A DNA stretch of 64,000 nt from Perognathus longimembris pacificus (GCF_023159225.1 NC_063181.1:19246073-19310072); one strand, 5' to 3'. Shown: positions 1-13,588, numbered from the stretch's first letter. The notes: generated by a model from the letters alone, not told the origin. A program made the numbers and translations.

Positions 1-203
1 ATAATAGAAGTTAAGCTTATCTGCTAATTGAAGTAAATTCAATTCAATTCAGGAAATAATTATTTTATTAGTGATATTTGGGTACTATTACAGAAAGATT
101 TTAAAATCCATAGGGAATGGGGTTTTTTAGTGAAAAAAGAAAATATTAAATCTGAATCTATCTGACTGAGGTCAGTATTTGAAGAACATTTGAGCCTGCT
201 TTT

Positions 204-417
204 GTTGTTTTTTTTAATTTTTATTTTTGGCAGTCCTGGGACTGAACTCTGGGCCCGAGCACTGTCCCTGGCTTCTTTTTGCTCAAGGCTAGCATTCTAC
301 CACATGAGCCACAGCACCACTTCTGTCTTTTTCCATATATGTGGTGCTGAGGAATCGAACCCAGGGCTTCACGTATACAAGGCAAGCACTCTATCACTAG
401 GCCATATTCCCAGTCCC
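204..417 (-). mobile_element. Dimeric tRNA-derived (ID-like) SINE
   Basis: About 200-bp dimer of two ID-like units with a T-rich (antisense A) tail. Flanked by a perfect 14-bp target duplication TTGAGCCTGCTTTT at 190-203 and 418-431. Confidence 0.9.
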
Positions 418-578
418 TTGAGCCTGCTTTTAAAATCTGCACCAATATTAATTGGATTGCCTACTCTTACATAAGAGATATCCTCAATCTACTGTTTGAT
501 GCCATCAGAGCATGATTCAGCCACTTTCTCCCCTTTGTTTTACATGTTGACTGAAGCAGTCATCTAAGTATTTCTTTT

Positions 579-780
579 TTTTTTTTTTGGCCAGTCCTGG
601 GCCTTGGGCTCAGGGCCCGAGCACCGTCCCTGGCTTCTTCCCGCTCAAGGCTAGCACTCTGCCACTTGAGCCACAGCGCCGCTTCTGGCCGTTTTCTGTA
701 TATGTGGTGCTGGGGAATCGAACCTAGGGCCTCGTGTATCCGAGGCAGGCATTCTTGCCACTAGGCTATATCCCCAGCCC
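579..780 (-). mobile_element. Dimeric tRNA-derived (ID-like) SINE
   Basis: Same family as the copy at 204-417. Target duplication TAAGTATTTCTTTT at 565-578 and 781-794 is perfect, so it is fairly young. Confidence 0.9.
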
Positions 781-1074
781 TAAGTATTTCTTTTATACAA
801 AACAAAACAACAAAAAATAATCACGAAGGCATCTCTTGACAAGAATAGAGCTGTGCTTTAGAAAACTGAAATTACAATTGGGAACCCTGTGTTTCTATCT
901 TTATATGACATCAACAAAATTGCTCTTCTCTTAGAAATGGCTTGTTTGTGATAACTAAGACTTCCCTCTCTAGATAAAAATTCCCAGAGAATGTTTCCAC
1001 CTCCATTTCCTTTCCTTCGACTTTAGAAATTAGAACTTGCAAATAATGCAAATTCTTAGCAGCATGAAAATGTT

Positions 1075-1435
1075 CCTAACTATGGTATCCCTCATAGGGA
1101 ATAATTAGCACAGGTTTAGGCTAGTCACAGCAGAGGATCAGAAGAGCCCAATAGCTATACCCTTATGAACACATAAGATGATGCTAAGTGAAATGAACTC
1201 CATGTTATGGAAACAACTGTTATAGCACATATCCCATTCCTGTGGTTGGACCTGCACTATCACTGTATCTGAGTACATTGGAAACTGTGTATACTGGTAT
1301 TAGAACTAGGAAAGTGAAAGGGAATACCAAAATCGAGATTCACAGGATAAAAAGACAAACGACTACAAAAGCAATGCTTGCAAAACTATTTGGTGTAAAC
1401 CAACTGACCCTTTTCTCATCTGTCCAATCAGAATA
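1075..1435 (+). mobile_element. L1 3' UTR fragment
   Basis: About 85-90% like the 3' part of the L1 at 20273-20965 (shared segments include the GAATAATTAGCACAGGTTTA, CCAATAGCTATACCCTTATG and TAGAACTAGGAAA blocks). It is 5'-truncated and lacks part of the UTR and the poly(A), so it is older. Confidence 0.85.
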
Positions 1436-2131
1436 ATATTCAATGAGCATCAGTTATGATCTGCTTGCAGTGATGCTTAATAAATATTGGTAGGCTCTAT
1501 GTCTGATGGTAGTAACACAAGAGGGAGAAGACACCATAATCCCGATTTATGAAAAGTTTGGCAAAGTGAAAAGCAATCAATAGACGCTGGTATCTATTAT
1601 AATGAGAAACACAGAATGTGTTTTACAGCCTAGTAATGATCAATCTCATTTCTGATAATTAATGGTAAATACAAATATCCAACATTACATTGATTAAAAG
1701 AAAAAATGCTTGTACACACTAGTTTAAGAGATTTAGAGTTTGGATTTTTTAATTTTTTGTTTGTTTTTGTATTTGGGATCTCTCTGATAGGCAACATACC
1801 AGGACACAATTGACAAATTAGCTTGATTCCTAGTACCACATTCTGATCAATCTAGTTCCTGTCTAAGTCAGTGCAAAGCCACACTTAAGACATGTTCTCA
1901 CTGGTTGTGAGATTGGATACACTTTCAAATACCTGATTTTATAATTCCGTCCCACCTCACATTAAATTGCTGATATCTAAACGTATTTAAGGAAATGGTG
2001 TAGCCCAACGTAATCACAGAACTATTATCTTTTAGTATCACCACTTAAAAAAAAGTAACTATTCATCTACTGAAGAAATGTTGAATTGAGTTATTGTAAG
2101 TCTTGATTAAAATCTTACTGGTTATTTTCTT

Positions 2132-2339
2132 TTTTTTTTTTTTTTGGCCAGTCCTGGGCCTTGGACTCAGGGCCTGAGCACTGTCCCTGGCTTCCTTTTG
2201 CTCAAGGCTAGCACTCTGCCACTTGAGCCACAGCGCCACTTCTGGCCGTTTTCTGTATATGTGGTGCTGGGGAATTGAACCCAGGGCCTCATGTACACAA
2301 GGCAAGCTCTCTTGCCACTAGGCCATATCCCCAGCCCTA
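2132..2339 (-). mobile_element. Dimeric tRNA-derived (ID-like) SINE
   Basis: Same dimeric family, with a T-run at its plus-strand left edge. Target duplication GGTTATTTTCTT at 2120-2131 and 2340-2351. Confidence 0.9.
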
Positions 2340-3073
2340 GGTTATTTTCTTAAATACAGAAAAATAATACAGAATCATATCGATGTTTGAATTTACATAC
2401 TAATACTAAACCTAAATTCCATCATTTTTGTTCTCCTTTTACTCAAGAGACTTTACTTACTGGTATGATTTAAATGCATTCCACAAATCATGTGTTAGAA
2501 ATTGAATTCCTTCTTCATACCTTAACAGTTCTGGCACACGGAAGGGTGACTAGATCACAAAAGTTCTGTCCTCATGAAAGGAATAGTCTACTTGTGTGTG
2601 AATGTATAAATGGGTTACTATGGGGAGTAGCTTTGTTATTAAAGCAGCTCTTTGCTATTAAAGACAAATCTGCATGGCTTGATTTGTCTTGCCATGGGAT
2701 ACTGCCTGCAGCCAGAAACCATTGCCATATGTCAGCATCATGGTCTGGCTCTCCCCAGGCTCCAGTACTGTGAGGTAACTAAACCTCTATGTAGTATAAA
2801 TGGCCTCATCTGTGATACTTAGTTATAACTACAGAAAATGCACTAACAAGCTCATCCAAGCTAGGTTACACTACTACATTTTTCTGTGCCTAAATTAGGC
2901 TTGTGTGCCCTGATCTTTGTCTTATGTATTATTGTCTGATCAGGCTGATGTCATGTGCTGCCTTATTCAAAATCTACACAATCTGTTACTGTTGATAATT
3001 CTAATGCTGCTAACTTTCTTTCAAATTTGGGAAAACTATGCCATGATTCTGTGGTTTATATTCATGCACAAAG

Positions 3074-3150
3074 GTAGGCGGGGGATGTAGAGCAGTGGTG
3101 GAGTGTGTGATTCATACACATAAAGCCTTGGATTTGATCCCCCCACAAAT
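3074..3150 (+). mobile_element. Degenerate ID-like SINE fragment
   Basis: Shows a tRNA-derived A-box-like GGGGATGTAGAGCAGTGG and a B-box-like GGATTTGATCCCCC. It is a single unit, diverged, with no clear tail. Confidence 0.5.
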
Positions 3151-4504
3151 ATGTCTCTCCTACACAAAATGCAAAGTACCTCATGTTAATTCCCATCTAC
3201 CTTATATATACTTATTTCCATTTTGCTATTCTATCCCATTTACTTCTCCGGGGTTCTGTGGGGGTTCATAAGCTTATTGTCTTATATTTGATCTATTTAT
3301 TTCAAAAGTACTTTTTAATCTGATTTTTATTTGAGTTTCCATTGGGTTATGTTGCATAGACGATAAGTTTTCTACTAACCATATAGTCATAAGAAAGAAC
3401 ATGTGCCAAAATAATTGCACTATTAAATATTTGTCCTTGCCAAAGTCAACTCCTCAATGTCAACAGAGTATAAGACTAATGAAAAAATATTTTCAAAGCT
3501 ACAAACATGGGATATGTCTAAAGTCCCCAAATGGGAAATGTGGACTATGGGCCAGGGAGTGTGGGATAAGATGTAGAAGAAATTAAGAAACCACATTTGG
3601 ACTTCAGTGTCTAACATAAATATTAGCATTCCTAAGAAGAGATAAACAGCAGGTCTTCTACAATACATTCAACAAAGAAAGGAAATATATACAAGGGATA
3701 TTCTGTATTACTTTAAAAGTTATAATAATGTTTAAAATACTTATTCATTTCATGAATAGAAATAAGTGAAACCATAGCACTTATGAAATAGATAGTGTAA
3801 TTGATTCAGTAGCAAGTACAATCTGCAAATGTTGAGGGACTCAGAGAATCATTATTTAAGAAAGGAGGGACATCAAACTTTAACAAGTATAAACTTTGAG
3901 AAAATAAGTATGGTACAGAACAGCCATCTAGGATTGTAAAGTAGCAAGGGGGGACTGAAGACTATTAAATGCACTCTGGAAATAAATGTGTAGTTAGTAG
4001 TGCTCAGAAATAGTGCGAGAAGAGAATGAGCCTGATGTGAATGTGTATGAAAATTATGAAAGCTCTTGAAAGAAAGTACAGAAGCATGAGTCAAACATAG
4101 TATCACAGTAGAAACTGCTACTGAAACAAAGAAGACATGGGCACTAGGAAAAACTATTAGAAAAAAACATTACTATGATGAAAAACTCACTAGTAAAGTA
4201 AGTAAGCAGAATTAAGATGTAAGTGTATTCAGGAGAACTATACTGAACAAGAATTGAATGTGATTTTAGTTCCATGATGTTAAAGGAATATAGTACATAA
4301 TATGCCTTGAAGGAAATTATATACCTTATTCTGAAATTCTGTTCAAGTTTTAAGCACCTTCATTTACTGTATGAAAGCCCCTATTTCTTCTGGTTGCACA
4401 ATAGACATTGTCAATAAAATGTGAGAATATTGAGAATACTTTTAGTTTAACTGAGTCCCTTAATGAGGTCTGGGCTTTTAGACCTCACTGTGAAATACTA
4501 TAAA

Positions 4505-4650
4505 CTTTCTGAAAGAATAATATGCTATAGTTGAAAGGTGGTTAAACCACCACCCACGTTCAAGTTCACTTTTGATCTTTTACCAACTGCGTAACTTTGA
4601 GCAATTAACTTATTATCTGTTAGAATCCGTTGCTGTGTAACTAAATTTCC
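4505..4650 (+). mobile_element. MIR SINE fragment
   Basis: Follows the MIR core: GTTCAAGTTC, a CTTTTACCAACTGCGTAAC segment and GAGCAATTAACTT, matching the MIR 'cttactagctgtgtgaccttgg' region. Ancient mammalian repeat. Confidence 0.65.
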
Positions 4651-5656
4651 TCCAGAGCAGTCACTGAAAAATTAAATCAAAAGCATTTAGTTCTATTCTT
4701 AGGACTGATAAATATGAGCTCTGGATTTTTCCCCCAAATCCTGAAGGTTCTGGCAAGATTCAAACGTCACAATGTCATCGCAGAGCTACATAATGATGAA
4801 AATAGTAGTTATTAATAAGTATGTTTAGTAAATGCTGTAATGATTTTTAAAAACTTGGCTTGAAGGTGGCAGTATCACTTTTTCATCAGATTCCTTCAGG
4901 GAATATCAACAGCATAAAAAGCTTTTAGCTTTCAATGGTTGACAGCAGCAGACAGTACTGCTTGCAATCAGAGATAGGCTCAGTAGGAACAAAACATCTC
5001 ATGATTCAGAAGCAGAAATAGGACAGTAAACATTATGCAGAGCCTGGAGCTCTGCCCCCTGTGGGCACTCAAAAATATAAGCCATGTGATTATGACAATG
5101 ATGAATAGGACCAGGCCCTGCAATCAGTGTCTAGAGCCATTAAGAAAAAGCCGTGAACTTGGGAGGAGGGAAGGCTGTTTGCCTTTGTGGTTCTGGCAGA
5201 GTTATGTTTCCACACACCAGGTTATAGGGCAGTGATTTGAAAAGTGTAGGGCTTTGAGAAGACAGGAAATAGCCTGCTTTGTGACCCAAATAAAATGCTG
5301 ACAGTCTGTCACAAAACCGTTTTCAATTTCTGCCCTGAAACCTTATTTACATTTTTTTCCTTAAAGATTCATAGGAATACTAAATTCTCCTAGGGAAAAA
5401 AAAATGTTTCCTGCAAGGTATTAATATCAGAAATCTTGAACATAAAAGTATGGCGTGTAAGTTGTTTTAACTATTTGAGGTAAGGCCAAGAAATATTCTA
5501 TTTTCAAATGAAGTTTGACCAGAAGAAAGAGGTAAATGATTAAATAAACAAATGGAATGAACCAAATTGAGGGATATTTCTCTGTATATTCTATTCTTTC
5601 TACTGTGAGAATATAGCAAGAATAATAAATAAAAAAGAATTTCTCAGAAATACCTG

Positions 5657-5862
5657 CTCTTAAACTGGGTTCATGCCTGTAATTCAAGCTACTCAGGAAG
5701 CTGAGATCTGAGACTCAAAAGTCAAAGCCAGCCTGGGCAGAAAAGTCAATGAGACTCTTATCTCCAATTAACCACCAGAAAACCAGAAGTGGTGGAGCAC
5801 TAGCCTTGAGGAAAAGAGCTCAGGGACAGTACCCAAGCCCTGTGTTCAAATCCCATGACCAA
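5657..5862 (+). mobile_element. B1-ID composite SINE
   Basis: A 7SL/B1-like left half (GTTCATGCCTGTAAT, GCTACTCAGGAAGCTGAGAT, CAGCCTGGGCAG) joined to an ID-like right half (AGCACTAGCCTTGAG). Short duplication AAATACCTG at both ends. Confidence 0.85.
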
Positions 5863-6537
5863 CAAATACCTGTTTTCCCATTCTCCCTCACTCACAGAAC
5901 TCATTAATTTTGTTGGAGGTAATTGCCAATATTTCCTTCTTTATGTGTAAATATATTCGATTCCTCAAATCCTTTGGAGCTAGTGAAAGGTATGCATGCA
6001 GATCTGCCCAATAAGGTACAGATATGTCTGGGGATTGTATCTGTTTTCTAGACATGACAAAAATCCATGGGCTAGGATTCTGTAACTTTCCTTTTCTTTC
6101 TGCCTAGTGTGGAGACAGGATTGATAGGAGCAATCATCCTGTAACCTTGGTCACCACCCTACTCTGTTGGGCTGTTAAAGGAGCTGTGTATACACAAAAG
6201 AAATTCATTGCTCACAGTTCTATAGGCTGCATACTCCAAGATTAAGAGTTTAGCAAATTTGACAGGCAATAAGGCCCTATTCTGCATCAATGGTATCTTT
6301 TACGTGTGGTCCTCACATGGCACAAGGAAGAAACAAGCTCTCTTCAACCTTATTTATAGTGGCACCCATGTGTCTGATACCACAGTCCTGACCTACCTAC
6401 CCACCTGTGTCCATACATGGGATTCAGGAGTTAAACAATCATGAAAGGTGCTTAAGTCATTGTGTGCATTATATGTCACTTTCTTATTCAGACAAAGCCA
6501 AACATAGTATGCTATAATGCAGTTTCTGTTACTAGCG

Positions 6538-7045
6538 TGTTGGGGGCTGCCCTTCCCCCAGCCCTGAGACAATGGGAGGGAGCCCCTCCCACCTTCCGGC
6601 TTCAACCGGAAGAGAAGCCCCCCCTCGCCCCTTGGGGGGCGAGCGCGTGCGTGCCACCATGATGGTTGCCCGACCCAGAAAGGAAGTTCCAGGATCACTT
6701 GAATGACAGCACAGTCAGCCAATCAGGCAGTTACCCCAAGTCCTTCCCCTTCCGCCTTTGTCATCGTAATAAATTTCTCTGCCCCGCCCTCTGGGGGCTG
6801 AGATGCATCCCACCACCGCAGCGTGTCCCTGATGCCTTCTTTCCACCCCTGCTCCTGGTAACATGTGAGGGGACTGGGGGGAGGGGAGGCTTCAGCAACC
6901 TTTCCTCAACTTAGCACAATTCCCTGAGAGTACGCCTTTGGCCTCCTGCGGGCGGAAGGCAAGGCCAAGTGCTCTTTCATAGATTTTGGGGTTCAGGCAT
7001 TCTCCCCGGGAGATCGGGGAGAAAGGGATCGTTCAGATCCCTACA
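6538..7045 (+). mobile_element. Solo LTR, IAP-like endogenous retrovirus (ERV2/class II)
   Basis: 508 bp from TGTTGGGGGCTGCC to CCCTACA, flanked by a near-perfect 6-bp duplication (CTAGCG 6532-6537, CTAGTG 7046-7051). TG...CA ends, 6-bp duplication, GC-rich U3 and an AATAAA at about 6769 fit a class II, IAP-like LTR; the TGTTGGG start is typical of IAP. No internal gag/pol/env sequence follows, so it is a recombined solo LTR. The ORFs across it are meaningless. Confidence 0.85.
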
Positions 7046-7309
7046 CTAGTGGGCTGTGTTTAAGTTTAAAATATAAGATACTTAGAAACCTAGTTGAGAT
7101 TAGATAAGCCCTGTCAAGGTTTTGGTAAAATAAAGCTTCTCAGGAGGAATAACACAAGTATTAAGTCAAGAATCCAACTATCCATCCTTACTTACTCCAC
7201 CAATGGCTCTGAGTCCAAAACTTACCTAACTAGAGTATTTTCTATTTAGGTAGATTGCTTTGAAAAATCATTGGTGTTTTGCTTGATTGTTGGTTAGTTT
7301 TGCTTTATT

Positions 7310-7645
7310 TTTGTTGTTTTGGTACAATGGGAGTTTTCACTCTGGACTTAGATTTTCTAGGAAAGCTCTTTACCACTTAACCACACCCCTATCCATGTTT
7401 GTTTTTATTTTTTCAGATAGGATCTCATGTTTTTGCCCAGAACTGGCTCCTAAGCAGGATCCTCCTTACCTAACTTTCCCATGTAGAGCAAGCGCAGACA
7501 CACACTATCAAACCTACCTGGCTTATTTGTTAAGATGAGGTCTGGTTACCTTTTTCTAATTTGTCCATAAAACTGTAACCCTCTCAATTTCCACTTCCCA
7601 AGTAGTTATGATTACAAGAGTGAGGCACCACACACCGCCTAATTT
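7310..7645 (-). mobile_element. Diverged B1/ID-type SINE remnants
   Basis: Two weak matches in the minus orientation: an ID-like piece around 7330-7395 and a B1-like piece around 7590-7645 (CCAAGTAGTTATGATTACAAG, AGGCACCACACACC). Followed by an A-rich AAAAC-type low-complexity run to about 7720. Confidence 0.45.
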
Positions 7646-8734
7646 GTCTTTTAAAGCAAAAAAAAACAAAAAAACAAAAAAAAAACCCAAAAAACAAACA
7701 AAACAAAACAAAAAAAACCCCAGTCTGCCTATTTAGAAAATCATGCCAAGACTCTAAATGGAAAATGAAAAGTCATTTACTTCAAGTTCAAAGCTGAGTA
7801 TGAAGATGAGATCTTATACTTAGAATTGCAGAAATACAAATTCTGCAAGAGATACAGTGCTGGAAATTCGAATCTCAATTTGATTATGCCCCAAAACAGT
7901 CTTACCTACCTATCTTACCTTGATGTACTTCCTAGAAAAGTCAATACTGATGGTTGGCATACTTTTCTAGCCTTGACTCTGCTGATTTCTTGGCCAATCT
8001 AATCTCTGCCTGCTCAACCATTAGCTACTTAAACCAGGCCGTGCCACTAAATCTTCAGGCTCCTTTTCAGTGGCTATGCTGTAGTTTTATCTATAACCTT
8101 AATTTCGCTTTATCTTACTTAGCTAAACATAAAGAATGTCCAGGAAAGCCAACACAACCTGATGTCTTAGCTAATAAATACAGGAAAGGGCACATTAAGA
8201 GCGTTTCAAAAACTAGGCAAACTTTCTGCAAACTCTGCAAAATAATCAAAAGGTTTCATGCTGATGAATCTAAAATGACAATTCCAGAGCTTGTTTCTTG
8301 AAACAGTTTCACTGATCAAAGAGAGCTGGGAGCAGTTGTTCTGTATGTCCTCTTTGGAGGTCCACAATGAACAAAAGCTAATGAAGACCCTTGACCATAT
8401 CAAAGAGATTGATTTTTTTTAAATCTTTCTTTAACCCAATGCTTTCTACAAATTCATTTTTCTTGGAACAGTGATTTCAAATGAACAAGTTGGAAACCTA
8501 ATTTGGGAAAGGCTAGCCTAAAGAATGTGCTCAAATATCTCACATAATTGAAGGAAGGGTGTTTTCTGGTTTCTAAGTAGGAGGGAAAATTAATAACTCT
8601 ACAGTGTATTCCAAACAAAGCATGGGCTGGATTAAAGAGGCTCAAAACCAGTTAATAAATTCTGAAATTAGAAAATAAGCATTTGTTTCCTTAACCTTTA
8701 CTTTAAAACTTACAAGGTTACAAAGTAAAGTATG

Positions 8735-8955
8735 AGCATAGGGACAGTGGTTAATACCTGCAATCCTAGCTACTGAGAGGGAGGTGATCTGAGGATAGTG
8801 GTGGTTTAGGCAATCCTAGGCAGAAAAATCCATGAGACTCTTATCTTCCATGAACCAGAAAAAAAATGTGGACCTGTGGCATAAGTAGTAGTGTGCTAGC
8901 CTTGAGCAAATGAAAAACTCAGAGACAAAGATAAGCCCTGAGTTTAAGCCCTAGG

Positions 8956-8957
<2 letters not shown>
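8735..8957 (+). mobile_element. B1-ID composite SINE
   Basis: B1-like half (AATACCTGCAATCCTAGCTA) followed by an ID-like half (AGTGTGCTAGCCTTGAGCAA). Its A-rich tail has turned into the adjoining CA repeat. Confidence 0.8.

Positions 8958-9006
<49 letters not shown>
8958..9006 (+). repeat. (CA)n microsatellite
   Basis: About 24 uninterrupted CA units at the 3' tail of the SINE before it. Likely polymorphic. Confidence 0.97.
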
Positions 9007-9008
<2 letters not shown>

Positions 9009-9390
9009 GCATAGTGTCTGATACCATTAATTATAGTTAAATAATACTACTGTCAAAATTAAGACAAAAATAAGACTATCAGCTTTAAAAGAGCTTCCCA
9101 AGTATGTTGGCAGCCCTAAGACTTTTGAGTGCTCAAGACATGTGACCAGGACTCATCGACCCCAATGCTTTCAGTTCCAAGCCTGAAGACTACAGACTTA
9201 TGGCTAGAGAGATTAAAAGCCAGAGACTTCTGAGTCTAGGTCAGGAGTGTGGAACATCTGGCCTGTAAACAATGTAAGTTCAGAAAATCATTTGATCTGG
9301 CCCTGCTCATAGCACAGGAGGGGCTTGAAGTTCAATACATCTAGAGCTTCTTTTTCATAAAAATGACTCATAATAATAATGTAAATTTTG

Positions 9391-9589
9391 GGGGCTGGGG
9401 ATATGGCCTAGTGGCAAGAGTTCTTGCCTCATATACATGAAGCCCTGGGTTCAATTCCGCAGCACCACATATACAGAAAACGGCCAGAAGTGGCACTGTG
9501 GCTCAAGTGGCAGAGTGCTAGCCTTTAGCAAAAGAAGCCAGGGACAGTGATCCAAGCCCCAGGACTGGTAAAAATAAAATAATAATAAT
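9391..9589 (+). mobile_element. Dimeric tRNA-derived (ID-like) SINE
   Basis: Plus-strand copy showing A-box-like TGGCCTAGTGGCAAGAGTTC and B-box-like GGTTCAATTCC in the first unit, then the second ID unit and an AAT-rich tail. Target duplication AATAATGTAAATTTTG at 9375-9390 and 9590-9605. Confidence 0.92.
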
Positions 9590-10389
9590 AATAATGTAAA
9601 TTTTGAGAGACAAGCAATGAAGGTTCATTAAAGGATAGATGGATACACACAAGTAGAGGATGGGGCAGGCATCTATGCTTCTCCTCAGATGCCTGAAGAT
9701 ATTGCCAGACAGCCTTGGCATGTACAGAAAGCAAATGTATTAACAAACTGTGGCAACACAACAGCAATTGGTGATGATGAAACAAGATACAATATGATGG
9801 TATCTTGTGACACTGATGACTTTCCATCCTATGCCTGACAACAATATTGTTGACTTCTTTTCTGCTACAAACAGTAAACTATTCTGACAATAAGGGCAAA
9901 TCACAACATGATTAAGGACTTTGCAACATGCAGAAAGTCAAGCAAAACAACATTGGATGTGAGGCAAATCTATGCTGCAGGATTTGAATATGACAAAACT
10001 AAAATAAACACATCACTGATGATTCATACACTGAATCATTACTAAAACTAAGGAGTTTGAAATCCTACAAATGGTAACTGCAAAGGAACAAAAGTTGATG
10101 CAGAATATGGATGATTCTGAGAGAAATGGCATGATTTACAAAGTAATGATGAAATTTCCACTGTTATCTGCCCAAACTCAAAAAGGTTTCCAGTTAGCAC
10201 CTTGAAGTAACTTATTGTAGAATATGCCTTATTGTCACTTAAGGTCTAGTCATTATTTTGTCTTAGCTAAAAGAACTGTCATTTAATTTTATTGGCTTTG
10301 CAGTAAATATAAGTTTTGAGAAACAAAACATACTCAAGTCCCATAACCAAGTCTCCCCTTCCCCATCTCTCTCCTCTGCCTTCCCTCCA

Positions 10390-10500
10390 TGCCATCCCCC
10401 CACCCCTGCCCTCAGTCCTGGGGTTTGAACACACAGATTCACTTTTGCTACATGCTTGCTCTACTACTTGAGCCCTCTCAGGCTTTCTGGAAGCATATGC
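10390..10500 (-). mobile_element. ID-like SINE fragment
   Basis: Minus-strand ID-like unit (CAGTCCTGGGGTTTGAACAC, GCTCTACTACTTGAGCC). Diverged single unit. Confidence 0.6.
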
Positions 10501-13382
10501 CATAAAATGTAGTTATTGAGATGACATTGAATTTCTGTCTTGAATTCCTTCTTACTTTTTCTTCCTAACCTAGGGAACAGTCACTGGATACCATAACTTT
10601 CTGCTTCAAATAGAGAAAGAGAGATACTATGGAGAATCCTGTCTCACAACTATGAAGAAAAGATGAGAATAAAGGTATAAAAGACAAATGAAGCCTTGGA
10701 ACAAGATATCATACCAATCTTGTCTAACTGTAACTCAATTTATTATATTATAAGAAGAAGCAAACTTTCTCTATGCAAAGCATTATATTTGTTCTTCTCC
10801 TTCAACTTATTATAACCTCTAATACAAAAGAAGTCTTAGGATATCCAAAAGTTCCACAGTAGTCACATTTAAACTTCTGCCACAATCAGCTTTAAAAGAG
10901 CTTTTCCACTCTTCTAGAATAGTTCCTATAATGAACAAACTGTAAAAGTATCTGTGTAATCACACAAAGAACTCAATGTGGACGATCCCCCATTATGAAT
11001 TATTTTTGTAATCAGAAATCTTCCCCCATGTTTTTCTCTCTTTGAAATATCACCATTTTTTCTAAAATGAAACATTAAGTTCAGACTCTCCTGAGGAAGA
11101 TTGTTTACTGCCCTTCTATAAAACAATTCAACTTCCTACAGAGTTTGAAAGATATTACCAAGGTGAAATTATTTTCATACCTGGATTCCCAGAAAATGTG
11201 TCTTTATAACTGCCTTGCCCTTTTCTATCTACGTTGATGTTATTCTTAACCCTTATCTTGTGAGAAATTTTGAATTTCTCGCGTACAGTGCTAATCCCTT
11301 TCACATTAGCACTCAATCTCAGATGCAAGTTCTAACGTGAGATGTGCTCAGGAATTCATCAAAACCATTTATAAGCAAGCTGTCACATAAATGTCTATTA
11401 AGACAAACTTCCACATTTAAGATGGACAGTAATTCTGGTTGGCATTTAGAATATGGCTCTGGATGCCTTCGGTGAGAGTAATTATGTGAATAGGATACAT
11501 GATTTTTCAGCTTTGTTTCTCTGAATTAGAATATTTTTCAAAGGCACGTTATTTTCTCTGAAAGATTCTGAAGCACGTTTATCTGCACACACAGAGTTGT
11601 GTGTGTATATACAACACACACACACACACTCACATCTCTTACTAGTTTCCAATAGCTTCACCAATGTAGTCTGTAGAACAACAGATGCAGATGTTAATAT
11701 TCAGCAAGCAATCAGCAAGAAATCTATGATTTATTAAATGGTAGACAAATTTGAGTCTGATGAACCATTCAAGTTCCAGAGATTAATAATAGGGAAAATT
11801 AAGATAGTTTGTTTATGCAGTTCAAACTGGGTCCAAACTGGTAATAAGTAGATCAGAAATGCCAAGGAATTCTTCCTGAAACTTGCATAGGAACATTGAA
11901 CCATGGTCTATATTGGGCAAATAATTTGAAAATTCTTATTTTGAATGGATGTCTAGATATCAAAACATTAACTGTGATTGAGTTTTTCTGTTGACATTGG
12001 TAACTGATGAAAATTGTGTACTTATAGTCTGATGTTTTATTTGGCTGCTGAATCTTACCCTTGTGTTATTGGGAATATAAAGCTCTTCTATAATATTATA
12101 ACCATTGCCTGCCCACTAAAACATTAAATGAAATAGTTTTGACTCAAGTGCTTCTTGAGGTTTCTTCTTGTGCTATTACATAGGTAGTGATAGATACACA
12201 TTAGCTCCTTGTATATGAATGTGTTTGAGACATTTAGAGCATGCCAAACTATCACAAGCAATCATACTATATATTTAGATCAAACTTTTAGTTAATGATA
12301 TAGTCTGGCTCTGTCAAACCCAGGATGGAATATCTAGCTAGCTAGCTAGCTTAGATTTTTTTTTCCACCTTTGATAATTTCATGCTAGTCATGTCCCTCT
12401 GTTGCTATTATTTGAGAATTATCAAGTTCCGAGTTTCACTGCTTCAGATCATGTGTCAATACAATCAAGGTGAGTTTGGAATGTGGACTGAGTAGACAAT
12501 TTGCTATAGTGACATAATTCAAGTATTTCTGTTTATAAAATTTCAGGTCCATTTTCGACACAAGACCTTTTCTTTGTAGCATGCAAAAATTGAGTTTCTG
12601 TGTTACCTCAGCATTTCCTTCCTATTCTGTGCCTCCATAGCTATCAAATAAGCATCCAGATTGATTATGCCTTCAGAGTTATCCACCCATTCATTTATTT
12701 TCCAAATTGGGTATGCAAACTAATCATCTTTAAAAGTGGTAGGTTGGCCTTTAAAAAGACTTCATAGATGGACAGTGATTCCAGTCATATACTTCAATCT
12801 GAAGTGATTTAACTCACTGCCTAAAATGCAAGCTGAAAGCTAGTAAGATTTCTGTTCTTCAGCTTTCATTTCTTAATGGAAACTTCTCATTAAATTCTTC
12901 CCTCATTTCAGGCTCAATCAAGGCAGATAAGAGTTGCTTCTCTGTCTGTAGTGGAAATTCTCATTTTAAAGAACAATTATTTTCATGGATTTTCTGACTA
13001 GAAAAGTTCAGCCTAGAACCTAATTTTTTAGATCTAAATCTAATGATTATTTTCTAAGATTTGATCTTTTTTGTCTTTCTACTTGTTCCACACACAAAAA
13101 CTGTACCCTGTACATGCATAGTGATTCTTTTTTTAAATTCTTGCATTAATAATCAAACAGGAGTTATGGAGAAGCCATCTCTTATAGTGTTCGGCAAACA
13201 AAATGGCAATGTCAAAGGACACAAATATGCAAAAGTGGTGATGTTTTAAATCTTACCCCAAATTGCCACCCATGAATTTTAAATTTCTATTGTGAACCTT
13301 TACAGATCATTTGTTTTATGATATATTACAGAAAATATTTAACTGACTTAATCAGCGTCTTCAAAAAAATATCATAACACAG

Positions 13383-13573
13383 GGCTGGGAATATGGCCTA
13401 GTGGCAAGAGTGCTTGCCTCCTACACATGAAGACCTGGGTTCGATTTCCCAGCACCACATATATGGAAAACGGCCAGAAGGGGCACTGTGGCTCAGGTGG
13501 CAGAGTGCTAGCCTTGAGTGGGAAGAAGCCAGGGAGAGTGCTCAGGCCCTGAGTCCAAGGCCCAGGACTGGAC

Positions 13574-13588
<15 letters not shown>
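13383..13588 (+). mobile_element. Dimeric tRNA-derived (ID-like) SINE
   Basis: Same dimeric family, with a poly(A) tail that continues into an AT repeat. Target duplication TCATAACACAG at 13372-13382 and 13630-13640, beyond the AT run. Confidence 0.92.

Noticed and set aside
6393..6914. ORFs of 66-109 aa in a GC-rich segment, at first taken for a CpG-island gene
   Set aside because: The segment is the IAP-like LTR with a target duplication; the ORFs cross its borders.
7954..8301. 115-aa ORF in the upstream intergenic region
   Set aside because: No recognisable domain, no splice or promoter context, and length is within chance for a window of this size.
9598..10270. Possible decayed coding sequence between SINEs
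   Set aside because: The text looked gene-like in composition (ATGATGAAAC, GGATTTGAATATGAC stretches), but no frame stays open and I recognise no protein.
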